Below the pieces are notes generated by a model. That model saw nothing but the letters and a program-made list of their open reading frames with translations, had not been told where the DNA came from and made no database searches. A stretch of DNA of 33,312 nucleotides from Saprospiraceae bacterium (GTDB lineage Bacteria > Bacteroidota > Bacteroidia > Chitinophagales > Saprospiraceae), in the NCBI GenBank assembly GCA_020630525.1, contig JAHDBF010000004.1:1-33312 (forward strand), read 5' to 3'. This document shows, piece by piece, positions 1 through 9,306 of this stretch. The first letter of the stretch is position 1. Every line of letters starts with the position of its first letter. Made by a program: the position numbers and the translations under genes.

Positions 1-3000
1 TCGTACTTAGCTGTACTGATGACATCCCTGATCCTGTTGACCTAACAGCTACTGACGATTGCGATCAGAACTTCCCGCAAACGGTTACCCCTATCGTAAA
101 TCAAAATGGTGATGGTTGCTCTGCCGACATTATTATTACTAGAACTTATGAAGCTATGGACGATTGTGGAAATGTTTCTTCTCCACCTCTCGTCCAAACC
201 ATCATTATTGCTGCTGATATGGATGCGCCAATATTAGATATGTCTAATCTTATGGATGTAACTTTAAGTTGTACTGATCCTATTCCTCCTGCTGAAGATA
301 TTATGGCAACTGACGACTGTGATCCTAACTTTCCGCAAAATATCACCCCTGTCGAAGATCAAAGCGGCGATGGTTGCTCGGCCGATATTATCATTACTAG
401 GACTTATGAAGCTATTGATGCTTGTGGAAATTCTACCGGACCTATCGTACAAACCATTACCATAACGGCAGATACCGAAAACCCTGTTATTGATACTCCT
501 AATACAATAGATGATGTTTTATGTACTGAACCATTGCCTAATCAAGAAGAATTGTCTGCAACAGATGATTGTACATCTGACATTACTGTTACCGCTTCTG
601 TTGATAATTTTGTAGAAAATCCTTGCAATGGTTATCAAGTAACATATAGATGGATTGCAATGGATGATTGTGGAAACACTGATGAAGTTAGCCAAACATT
701 TAATGTGAATGGTGACTTAGAAGATCCTGTGTTTGATAATCTTCCTGCTCCTATTGCTGATATCAACTGTACTGATCCGCTGCCTAATCAAGAAGAATTA
801 ACGGCTTCTGACGACTGTACTGCTGACATTACCGTAGAGGCAACTGTGGATGATTTTATCGTAGATTTGTGTGGCGGATATAGTATTACCTATAGATGGA
901 CGGCAACGGATGACTGTGGTAAAATGGCTGAAACAACCATCACTTTTAATGTCTTACCAGATACCGAAGGGCCAACTTTTGACAATGAACCTTCAACCAT
1001 CGGTGACTTAAATTGTGGAGATCCTGAACCTACTCCTGAAACATTGAATGCTTCTGATGACTGCGATGACGATATTGAAATTACTACAGAAGTAACTTCT
1101 GATCCTGAAGACATCTGTAATGGATACGCTGTTACTTTCACTTGGACAGCAACAGATGATTGTAACAATGAAGCAATTACTTCTACTAGCTTTATGTATC
1201 TCCCAGATACTGAAGCACCAGAATTGACCATTCCTGATGATGAAACTGTAGATTGTAATAGTGTCCCTCCTTTAGGTACTGCTACTGCCATCGACAATTG
1301 TGACCTCAATCCAATAGTAAACTTCATTGAAGAAATTAATAATTCTGCAGATGGATGTCCATATACTATTGAAAGATCATGGCAAGCTGAAGATGTTTGT
1401 GGAAACTTAAGCGAAATTCTAACACAAACCATTACTGTTACCGATGATGAAGAACCAGAAATACTCAATGTACCAAGCAATATTATTGTAGAATGTTATC
1501 TAGACATTCCTGCTACTATTCCAGAATTAAATTGGATAGACAATTGCTCTGCTGGTGGAACAGTTTCTGGAACAGAAGACCCTTCTTCTTTTGACATAGA
1601 TTGTAATGGTGGTTCTATAACCAGAACCTGGGAAATAACTGACGATTGTGGTAATACGACTACTGAATCTCAATTAATTGAAATAAGACCTAAATCACAA
1701 GTTGATTGGACTGACATTTTACCCGTTGACATTACTATAAATTGTGACGAAAATGCCCCTACCTTAATTGACTTAAATTACGCTAACACTAATACAGGTA
1801 GCTGTGCTGAATCAGGATTTGTTTTAGGTTTTGATGAAGGTGGGGATTTAATCACTTGCGGTGATGAAAAAATATATTCCTGGACTTTAGATGAAGACCC
1901 TAGCATATGTTTAAATGGTCTTTTCCATGCTATAACCATTTCTGTTCAAGATTTAGAAGATCCTGTTTTTGTAAATATGCCTACTGATGTAATCTTTGAT
2001 TGCTTTACTGATGTACCAGCTCCTATGGATTTAGAATGGACGGATAATTGTGCACCTGGAGGGTTCGTAAGTCCACTTGATGATGGAATTATTGATGATT
2101 GCGATGGAGGTACCATCATTAGAACTTGGGAAGCTATGGACGATTGCGGAAATGCCATCTCCCACTCACAAGAAATTACGGTTTCTGCCATTCCTAGACC
2201 TCAATGGACTTCTTCTTTACCTGTGGATATTACCATAGATTGTGGTGAAGATCCTCCCGCATTTTTAGACCTCTCTTATTCTAATCTAGTAACTAATCCT
2301 GGTTGTCTGGAAGAAGGGTTAATAAGCCCTGAAGAGAATGGCGCACTAGATCAACCTGGTGATCAACTAACATTAACTTGGGAATATGAATCAAATTGCG
2401 GAAACATTCTTGACCACATTCAAGTAATTACTGTTGGAGATATACCGCCAACAACCATCACTGGATCTACTTCGTTCTGCCCAAATTCTAGTACTACACT
2501 TGGCGTCGCAGATGATTATGAAGAATACAATTGGTCAGTAGGTTCAACGCTTTCAGAAATTGAAGTCTCAACTCCTGATTTTTACTCAGTTACCGTAACT
2601 GATGAAAACGGCTGTACCACTTCTACTGAAATTGAAGTAACCATCGAAAATGAATTATTTCCTATCATAACTGGAGAAGAAATTCTTTGTGTTGGAAATT
2701 CTACAATATTAGATGTAGGATCTGGTTTTGATGAATATGAATGGAATGAAGGATCTACTTCTTCTAGCATTGAAGTTTTTGGCGGAGACGAATATATCGT
2801 TACCGTAACTGATGATTCTGGTTGTCAAGGTACTTCTGCTTTTATTGTAACTGAAGTATTTCCTACCGAAGCTCCTGATCTAGGCAGTGGCCTATTCTGT
2901 GAAAACGAAACTGCCATTCTTGATGCAGGTCCTGATTTTGACAGTTATGAATGGAGTAATGGCGCTAATACGCAAGACAATATTATTACTTTCAATGGCG

Positions 3001-6000
3001 AATATAGCGTTACCCTTACTGATGAAAATGGGTGTATTTCTTATGCAAGTATTGATGTTGAATTTCTACTATTACCTGAACCAGAAATTATCATCGATGG
3101 AGAGTTTTGTAATGGCTCTGATGTGGATTTAGAAACCACTGAATCTTATGACCTTTATGAATGGTCTTCAGGCGGTCAAGCAACTAGTATAACTGTAAAT
3201 GAAGCTGGACAATATTTTGTCACCGTAACTGATTTTGATGGTTGTACTGGAGTTACCTCAATCGAAATTTCAGAATTGGCCGCCGTGGATGTTAACATAG
3301 AAGGCTCTAGCAGTTTCTGTCCTGGAGGATTTACTACTTTAAGCGCTGGAGATTGGGAAAGCTATGCGTGGTCAAATGCTGAAAATACACAGTCAATTAA
3401 CGCAGATGCTGAAGGTACTTATACCGTCACAGTTACCAATGAAAATGGATGTGAAGGTACTGCTTCTATCGAAGTAAGTTTACAAAGTTCTTTAAACCCT
3501 AGTATTTCAGGACCTACTGTTATCTGTCCTAATCAGTCTATCATCCTAGATGCAGGAACAGGTTTCAGTGAATACGAGTGGAGCGATAATTCAACTGGTC
3601 AAACACTTGAAGTAAATACAGCCGGAACATACTCTGTAAATGTTACCGATATTTCTGGTTGCTCGGGATCTACTGAAATAACCATTACTGATGCAACACC
3701 AGAACTTGTCGAAATTTCTGGAATGTTGGAATTTTGCGAAGGTACTTTTACTACGCTTGAAGCAACTGGAAATTGGCAAAGCTATGAATGGTCTAATGAG
3801 GCAAATGGATCTTCTATTCAAGTATTAGATAATGACAATTACTCAGTTACTGTTACTGATAATAATGGTTGTACTGCTAGCTCAACTGTTACAACCAATG
3901 CTCAATCTGCACCATCTCCTATAATTACTGGTGTTATGGATTTTTGTCAAGGAGAATCGATTACAATCTCTACCATGAATGCGTATGATGCTTACGAATG
4001 GAGTAACAATATTAATACTCAAGAAAATACCATTAACGCTGCAGGAACATATACCATCACAGTTACTGACAACTTAGGATGTACTGGCACTGCCACTACA
4101 ACAATAAATGTTTTCAATCCTGAACAAGTAGAAATTCTTGGATCTATCACTTTTTGTGTGGGATCTTCTACAACGCTAGATGCAGGATCAGATTTTTCAA
4201 ATTGGAGTTGGTCTACTAGTGAATCTACTCAGATTATAGAAGTAAATACTGAAGGAATGATTTCTGTTAGTGTCACTGATGCCAATGGTTGCAGTTCTTC
4301 AACAGCAGTAAATGTAACAGAGGAAACAACTTTATCTATCAATGTATTAGGCCAACCAAATATTTGCCCCGGAGGAAGCTCAACACTTTCTGTTGGAAAT
4401 TTTGGAATGTACAATTGGGAAGATCCTGATGGAAATACTTTTGACACACCCACCATTGATGCCAGTACTCCTGGAACATATATGGTTACCGTTACTGATG
4501 ATGATGGATGTATCGGTAACGGGTCTTTTGATCTAGGATTAAATGCAGTGCCTATGCCTACAATTAGTGGAGACAATGACATTTGTCAAGATGCTTTTAC
4601 TACGCTTACTTTAGATCAAGACTATAGTAGTTACGAGTGGAGCACGCAAGACCTAACGCCTAGTTTGATCGTTACCGAAACTGGAACATATGAAGTTACC
4701 GTTACTGATGCCAATGGTTGTACTGGTGTTACTGACTTCTCTGTTACACTGCATCAAAACCCAACAATTACTATTGATGGTGGTAATCAGTTCTGTCCAG
4801 AAGGTAATATTGATTTATCTGTCGAAGATATTTATAACGATTATGCTTGGAGCAATGGCGAAAGTACTGCTTCTATTACTACTGACATCATTGGTTTATA
4901 TGAACTTACTGTTACGGACCAATTTGGTTGTACCGGAAGTTCTGCGATCAATATCACAAACTATGTCGTAAATCCTAATCTCATCGGGGGATCTACTTCT
5001 TTTTGTACTAATTCTTCCACTACCCTTGATGGTGGAGACGAGTATATTGCTTGGAGTTGGTCTACAGGAGATATGACACAAACTATTTTAGTCGACACAG
5101 AAGGTGAATACACCGTTACGGTAACTGATCAAAACAATTGTACCAGTAGCAGTACTGTAACAGTTACTGAAGAAAGTTCCTTATCTCCTTCGATTACTGG
5201 AGATTTAAGTTTCTGTATCGGCGAAACAGGAACACTTAATGGTGGTGAATTTTCATCTTGGAGTTGGACTAGCCCTAATGGAACTTTTGACACTCAAGAA
5301 ATAGAAATTACTGAAGGTGGAACATACACTTTACTTGTCACTGACGCTAGTGGTTGTTCTGGTTCTGGGTCTGTAGAAGTTATGGTTTTCGATTTACCTT
5401 CTCCTCAAATAGTTGGTGACTTTGGTATTTGTCCTGGTCAAGAAACTACGCTTTCTCTTGATGGATCATTCTTAAGCTATGAATGGAGCAATGGTGAACA
5501 GACTCCAACGATTATAACTGATACACCTGATTTATATGCAGTCACTGTTACTGACATTAATGGCTGTATTGGTTCTACTGAAATGCAAGTAACGCAAGAC
5601 CCTATTCCTGACGTACAAGTGATTAATACAAATTGTGCTGATGATGGACTTACTTATGATATAACATTTAGTTCTGACGGAGATGTTTTCGAAGCAAACA
5701 ATAACGAACTTGATGTAGTCGACAATAACGATGGCACTTTCTCAATATTACAAATTGACACTTCAATAACTGTATCTATATTTGTATCAAACAGCATTAC
5801 AACTTGTGAAGGCAATTATGAAATTAATCCTCCTAATTGTGGTTGTGGTGCAATAGCTGATATCGGCTCAGGAATCCTAACTTGTGAAACTTTAACCGTT
5901 GTTTTAGGTGGCGGAAATACTTCAGTAGGTCCTGACTTTACGATTGAATGGTTTGATGAAAATGGAAATCCTATTGGCAATACTCCTGAGCTTATGGTTA

Positions 6001-7628
6001 TGGATCCAGGAATGTACACAATGGTAGTTACAGACTTGGTATTAGATTGTGAGGATACTGCTAATTATTTTGTAGAAGCAAATCAAGATCCTCCTCTTGC
6101 GCTAATTTCTGTAGATCCTAGTAACATTATTGACTGTAGTGTAGAGAGCGTTTTCTTATCTGTGGATGATCCTCAACCGGGAATAGTCTATAGTTGGGAA
6201 ATTGACGATTATATTTTACCTAATGAATTAACTATTGAGATTTCTAATACGGCGGACGTTACGCTTATTGCGTTAGACACATTCACACTTTGTAGTTCTA
6301 TGGCTGTTGAAAATATAACTAGTGGCGAAGACTTCCCTGCGGTCACATTTGAACAACCATTACAATTAAATTGTAATAATCAATCAGTTATCATTGATGC
6401 ATCACAAGAAACTGTTGTAGGAGATAGTATTGTACAACAATGGTTTGACGAAAATATGAACCCTATTGTCAATGCAAATACTACTATCCTAGAGGTGGAA
6501 GAACCAGGTGTCTATTTCCTTCAAAATACAGATATTGTAAGTGGTTGTGAAGTGATAGAATCTATTACCGTAACAGAAAATACTACAGAACCAGAAGTAG
6601 ATGCTGGACAAGATGGTTTATTACCTTGTGATGGCAGTGGAACACAATTAAGTGCTTCGATAATAAGTGCATCTAGTAATGATGTTTCGGTAAGTTGGAC
6701 ATTAGATGGCAGCTCAATAAACAATGCAAGCGATGACCTAAATCCAACTTTCAATCAACCAGGCATGTATTTCATAACTGCAATTGATAATGCAAATGGA
6801 TGTATAGCAACAGATAGTGTAAATGTAGAACTATTGGGAGACCAACCATTTGGTTTTGATTTTGAATTGGCTATCCCGCCATGTGGTTCTTATGAAGATG
6901 GAGAAATTGTAATTAATGAAACTTTTGGAGGAGTTGGTCCATACGAATATACCATTAATGGCATCAATAGCAATGCTAGTACTTTCAATAATTTATCAGC
7001 AGGAACATATGATATTCAAGTAACGGATAGTAACGGATGTGTATATGCTGAGTCATTTGAATTACCAGAAGGGAATGAAGTTTCTGTACAAGCTGACCCT
7101 AATAGTTTTATTTTTGCCAATGACGAAGAAGATGTAGTAAATCTTATTACCAATATTTCTGAAGAAAGTAATTATACTATCATATGGGATAACGAAGAAG
7201 GTGTATCATGTACAGATTGTTTAACAGGAATAGTATTGAGTCCAGAAACATCTCAAGATTACATGGTTACCATAATAGATGAAAATGGATGTAGTGCTGT
7301 TACAACGATAAGGGTAACAATCCAAAATATTATCGACATATACATTCCTACGGTATTTACTCCAGACATTCAAGGAGAGAACCAATACTTCACGATGTTT
7401 TCTGATGATAATATCGTTACCATAACCAGTTTTAGAATTTACGATCGTTGGGGAGAATTGGTATTTAATACTATAGGGAACATTGTTCCTAATGATCCAG
7501 TTTTGGGTTGGGATGGAACTTTTAGAGGACAAGATGCATTACCTGGAGTATACGTTTATGTGATAGAGCATGTTGATTTAAATGGAAATGTTGGCATTGA
7601 AAGTGGAGATATTTCATTGTTGAGATAG
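1..7628 (+). CDS. Giant multidomain surface protein (5'-truncated by window edge): HYR-like modules, 15 x ~70-aa Ig-like repeats, SprB-like repeat, T9SS type B (gliding-motility-associated) C-terminal domain
   Basis: The frame is open from position 3 (VLSCTDDIPDPVDLTATDDCDQNFPQ...), so the ATG at 156 is internal. Repeated 'DxxDP...ATDDCD...TRTYEAxDxCGN..xQTITV' modules. Repeats of the form 'I.G...FCxG.sttL......YeWSnG..tqsI.V...GtYsVTVTDxnGCtg'. C-terminus 'YIPTVFTPDIQGENQYFTMF...FRIYDRWGELVFNT...GWDGTFRGQDALPGVYVYVIEH...GDISLLR'. Confidence 0.93.
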   Translation, partial: VLSCTDDIPDPVDLTATDDCDQNFPQTVTPIVNQNGDGCSADIIITRTYEAMDDCGNVSSPPLVQTIIIAADMDAPILDMSNLMDVTLSCTDPIPPAEDIMATDDCDPNFPQNITPVEDQSGDGCSADIIITRTYEAIDACGNSTGPIVQTITITADTENPVIDTPNTIDDVLCTEPLPNQEELSATDDCTSDITVTASVDNFVENPCNGYQVTYRWIAMDDCGNTDEVSQTFNVNGDLEDPVFDNLPAPIADINCTDPLPNQEELTASDDCTADITVEATVDDFIVDLCGGYSITYRWTATDDCGKMAETTITFNVLPDTEGPTFDNEPSTIGDLNCGDPEPTPETLNASDDCDDDIEITTEVTSDPEDICNGYAVTFTWTATDDCNNEAITSTSFMYLPDTEAPELTIPDDETVDCNSVPPLGTATAIDNCDLNPIVNFIEEINNSADGCPYTIERSWQAEDVCGNLSEILTQTITVTDDEEPEILNVPSNIIVECYLDIPATIPELNWIDNCSAGGTVSGTEDPSSFDIDCNGGSITRTWEITDDCGNTTTESQLIEIRPKSQVDWTDILPVDITINCDENAPTLIDLNYANTNTGSCAESGFVLGFDEGGDLITCGDEKIYSWTLDEDPSICLNGLFHAITISVQDLEDPVFVNMPTDVIFDCFTDVPAPMDLEWTDNCAPGGFVSPLDDGIIDDCDGGTIIRTWEAMDDCGNAISHSQEITVSAIPRPQWTSSLPVDITIDCGEDPPAFLDLSYSNLVTNPGCLEEGLISPEENGALDQPGDQLTLTWEYESNCGNILDHIQVITVGDIPPTTITGSTSFCPNSSTTLGVADDYEEYNWSVGSTLSEIEVSTPDFYSVTVTDENGCTTSTEIEVTIENELFPIITGEEILCVGNSTILDVGSGFDEYEWNEGSTSSSIEVFGGDEYIVTVTDDSGCQGTSAFIVTEVFPTEAPDLGSGLFCENETAILDAGPDFDSYEWSNGANTQDNIITFNGEYSVTLTDENGCISYASIDVEFLLLPEPEIIIDGEFCNGSDVDLETTESYDLYEWSSGGQATSITVNEAGQYFVTVTDFDGCTGVTSIEISELAAVDVNIEGSSSFCPGGFTTLSAGDWESYAWSNAENTQSINADAEGTYTVTVTNENGCEGTASIEVSLQSSLNPSISGPTVICPNQSIILDAGTGFSEYEWSDNSTGQTLEVNTAGTYSVNVTDISGCSGSTEITITDATPELVEISGMLEFCEGTFTTLEATGNWQSYEWSNEANGSSIQVLDNDNYSVTVTDNNGCTASSTVTTNAQSAPSPIITGVMDFCQGESITISTMNAYDAYEWSNNINTQENTINAAGTYTITVTDNLGCTGTATTTINVFNPEQVEILGSITFCVGSSTTLDAGSDFSNWSWSTSESTQIIEVNTEGMISVSVTDANGCSSSTAVNVTEETTLSINVLGQPNICPGGSSTLSVGNFGMYNWEDPDGNTFDTPTIDASTPGTYMVTVTDDDGCIGNGSFDLGLNAVPMPTISGDNDICQDAFTTLTLDQDYSSYEWSTQDLTPSLIVTETGTYEVTVTDANGCTGVTDFSVTLHQNPTITIDGGNQFCPEGNIDLSVEDIYNDYAWSNGESTASITTDIIGLYELTVTDQFGCTGSSAINITNYVVNPNLIGGSTSFCTNSSTTLDGGDEYIAWSWSTGDMTQTILVDTEGEYTVTVTDQNNCTSSSTVTVTEESSLSPSITGDLSFCIGETGTLNGGEFSSWSWTSPNGTFDTQEIEITEGGTYTLLVTDASGCSGSGSVEVMVFDLPSPQIVGDFGICPGQETTLSLDGSFLSYEWSNGEQTPTIITDTPDLYAVTVTDINGCIGSTEMQVTQDPIPDVQVINTNCADDGLTYDITFSSDGDVFEANNNELDVVDNNDGTFSILQIDTSITVSIFVSNSITTCEGNYEINPPNCGCGAIADIGSGILTCETLTVVLGGGNTSVGPDFTIEWFDENGNPIGNTPELMVMDPGMYTMVVTDLVLDCEDTANYFVEANQDPPLALISVDPSNIIDCSVESVFLSVDDPQPGIVYSWEIDDYILPNELTIEISNTADVTLIALDTFTLCSSMAVENITSGEDFPAVTFEQPLQLNCNNQSVIIDASQETVVGDSIVQQWFDENMNPIVNANTTILEVEEPGVYFLQNTDIVSGCEVIESITVTENTTEPEVDAGQDGLLPCDGSGTQLSASIISASSNDVSVSWTLDGSSINNASDDLNPTFNQPGMYFITAIDNANGCIATDSVNVELLGDQPFGFDFELAIPPCGSYEDGEIVINETFGGVGPYEYTINGINSNASTFNNLSAGTYDIQVTDSNGCVYAESFELPEGNEVSVQADPNSFIFANDEEDVVNLITNISEESNYTIIWDNEEGVSCTDCLTGIVLSPETSQDYMVTIIDENGCSAVTTIRVTIQNIIDIYIPTVFTPDIQGENQYFTMFSDDNIVTITSFRIYDRWGELVFNTIGNIVPNDPVLGWDGTFRGQDALPGVYVYVIEHVDLNGNVGIESGDISLLR
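2445..5600 (+). repeat. 15 tandem ~70-aa Ig-like protein repeats in giant paralog 1
   Basis: Hand alignment: fifteen units from PPTTITGSTSFCPNSS... to ...GCIGSTEMQVTQD. The span is 3156 nt, or 1052 aa, about 70 aa per unit. Confidence 0.85.
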
Positions 7629-7645
7629 TCCAATATTCATCACAA

Positions 7646-7690
7646 GAAAAATAGCGTATCAATGTGTATTTGATACGCTATTTCTTTTTA
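7646..7690 (+). terminator. Rho-independent terminator after giant gene 1
   Basis: Perfect inverted repeat aaatagcgtatcaa - tgtgtat - ttgatacgctattt (7650-7663 / 7671-7684), followed by cttttt. Confidence 0.85.
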
Positions 7691-7729
7691 AAAGTGTACT
7701 TTTTCAGGACTCTGTTTTACGATCAAAAC

Positions 7730-8725
7730 TTATGGCGTACATCCACCTATTTTCGCTTCAAAATTTTCTGTACATTCAAATCCTTGATTTAACACAACAC
7801 ATTCGCCAGCATCATAAATAGCTCCTCCAGCATTTACTGTTGTAGTTCCGCTGGATTCAATAATTTGGCTTGCAGTATAATTATTGTTAGGCATATTAGG
7901 ACCTATATTAGACACTACGGTTTCGTATGGACACGGTAAATCTATCGCATTACTAAAAAGACAAAATTCCATATCTTGACCATTCAATCCTTGGTTGTAC
8001 AGTATCTGTAGGTGATATTCTTCATTTGTTGTAAGTCCAGTAAAAATCGCATTTGTAGGTGCAGTAATATTTACAATCTGACCACATTGCAACTCATTCC
8101 CGCCATTGTCAGGGCAGCCTTCATAAATTGCATAATAAGCTAGAACTCCGGGTCCACTATTCAATTCTATTTCTATAGAAGTGTCGGTTGCATAGAATGA
8201 GTACCATAAATCTCCCCAAGTAGCTATTGTTCCAGAAGTACAACTCGGTGGATTGCCAGAGGAGGTTCCATTTAATGTATTAAAATTCAAGGTTGTACAC
8301 GACATTGATGTAACTTCTACAGGCAATGCACTATTGCATTCATTGTTTTCTGGATATATACAGTTATAATTAATGACAGCAGTGGCAACCTCATTTATAG
8401 CTGCACATGATAAATTTGAACTAATAACAAAAAAGTCAATATCAAAACTACCTGCTGATCCTATCAAATTTATATCAATATCAAAGCTGACTGTTCCAGA
8501 AGTTATATCAATAAATGGAGGTGAAGAGTAAGGCACATTACTCAATGTTACACCTGTTGGGAGACTATTGGCAATAAATACTGAACCAGTAAATCCACAA
8601 TCAAAAGTAAAGGTAACAGATGTATTTCCACATCCGAAAAGTGAAACATCTGGAACTACACTCAGAGCGATAGCAGTATTCTGAATGAAAAATGACAACA
8701 ACAATGGCAATATAATTCTATACAT
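7730..8725 (-). CDS. Secreted protein with putative C-terminal '3-coathanger'/GC-type sorting domain
   Basis: Signal peptide MYRIILPLLLSFFIQNTAIA. C-terminus 'NYTASQIIESSGTTTVNAGGAIYDAGECVVLNQGFECTENFEAKIGGCTP' has the 'I...V..G..I.L..GFe...F.A.I.GC' pattern. Confidence 0.75.
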   Translation of the reverse strand: MYRIILPLLLSFFIQNTAIALSVVPDVSLFGCGNTSVTFTFDCGFTGSVFIANSLPTGVTLSNVPYSSPPFIDITSGTVSFDIDINLIGSAGSFDIDFFVISSNLSCAAINEVATAVINYNCIYPENNECNSALPVEVTSMSCTTLNFNTLNGTSSGNPPSCTSGTIATWGDLWYSFYATDTSIEIELNSGPGVLAYYAIYEGCPDNGGNELQCGQIVNITAPTNAIFTGLTTNEEYHLQILYNQGLNGQDMEFCLFSNAIDLPCPYETVVSNIGPNMPNNNYTASQIIESSGTTTVNAGGAIYDAGECVVLNQGFECTENFEAKIGGCTP

Positions 8726-8828
8726 AATTGATTTATTAATGCTAAATATAAACTATTGGATATTGTAAAAGTGACACAAATTTTTTAATCCGTCATAATT
8801 ATATACGTTAATCTAAAAAATATCTTAA

Positions 8829-9248
8829 ATGTTAGAACAGTTAAAAAACCTTGCAATGCAAAAATTGCAAGAAAAAATGAGTGGCAATAGTCTAAATGCA
8901 GATGCTACAAATGAAGCAGCTTCAGAAGGTGCTGGTGCATTGTTAGAAAGCTTAAAAGGTGGCGACTTAAGCCAGATTACTGCATTGCTAGGTGGTGCAG
9001 CAGGTGGCGAAGGAATAATGGAAAACATTCAAGGTAAATTAAGCCAAATCCTACAAAATAAAGGAATGGGCGCAGAAGAAGCAGCAGCAGAATCTGCATC
9101 TACTGCATCAGATCTTGTTAATGGATTAAAAGAAAAATTCTCTTCTAATGCAGAAGAAGATAGTGCTTTTGACATCAGCCAGATCACAAACCTTATTGGA
9201 GGAAACGCTGGAGATTTGTTAAATAAAGCGAAGAACTTATTTGGATAA
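8829..9248 (+). CDS. Small Gly/Ala/Glu-rich hypothetical protein (possibly DUF937-like)
   Basis: Complete 139-aa ORF with ATG start, no signal peptide, followed by a strong terminator. Repeated 'DLSQITALLGG' / 'DISQITNLIGG' motif. Confidence 0.8.
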   Translation: MLEQLKNLAMQKLQEKMSGNSLNADATNEAASEGAGALLESLKGGDLSQITALLGGAAGGEGIMENIQGKLSQILQNKGMGAEEAAAESASTASDLVNGLKEKFSSNAEEDSAFDISQITNLIGGNAGDLLNKAKNLFG

Positions 9249-9270
9249 TTATTATCCTATTGGAATACAA

Positions 9271-9304
9271 TAAAGCCCGTCAAATTTATTTTGACGGGCT
9301 TTTG
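9271..9304. terminator. Bidirectional Rho-independent terminator between convergent genes
   Basis: aaagcccgtcaaa-tttatt-ttgacgggcttt, a perfect stem with A- and T-rich flanks, between the plus-strand gene ending 9248 and the minus-strand gene ending 9307. Confidence 0.9.
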
Positions 9305-9306
9305 TG

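Noticed and set aside
890-1480. 196-aa minus-strand ORF (and similar antisense ORFs at 1946-2191, 4229-4582, 7221-7532, 27346-27798, 31420-31668)
   Set aside because: Entirely antisense to the giant repeat proteins. The low-complexity Ser/Val composition mirrors the TCT/GAT-rich sense codons, with no recognisable domain or export signal.
2445-5600. CRISPR or DNA-level tandem repeat array
   Set aside because: Periodicity is ~210 nt and lies in one reading frame, conserved at protein level but diverged in DNA: coding repeats, not CRISPR.
156-7628. ATG at 156 as the true start of giant gene 1
   Set aside because: The same frame is open to the window edge and encodes another HYR-like module (VLSCTDDIPDPVDLTATDDCD...), so the gene is truncated by the window.
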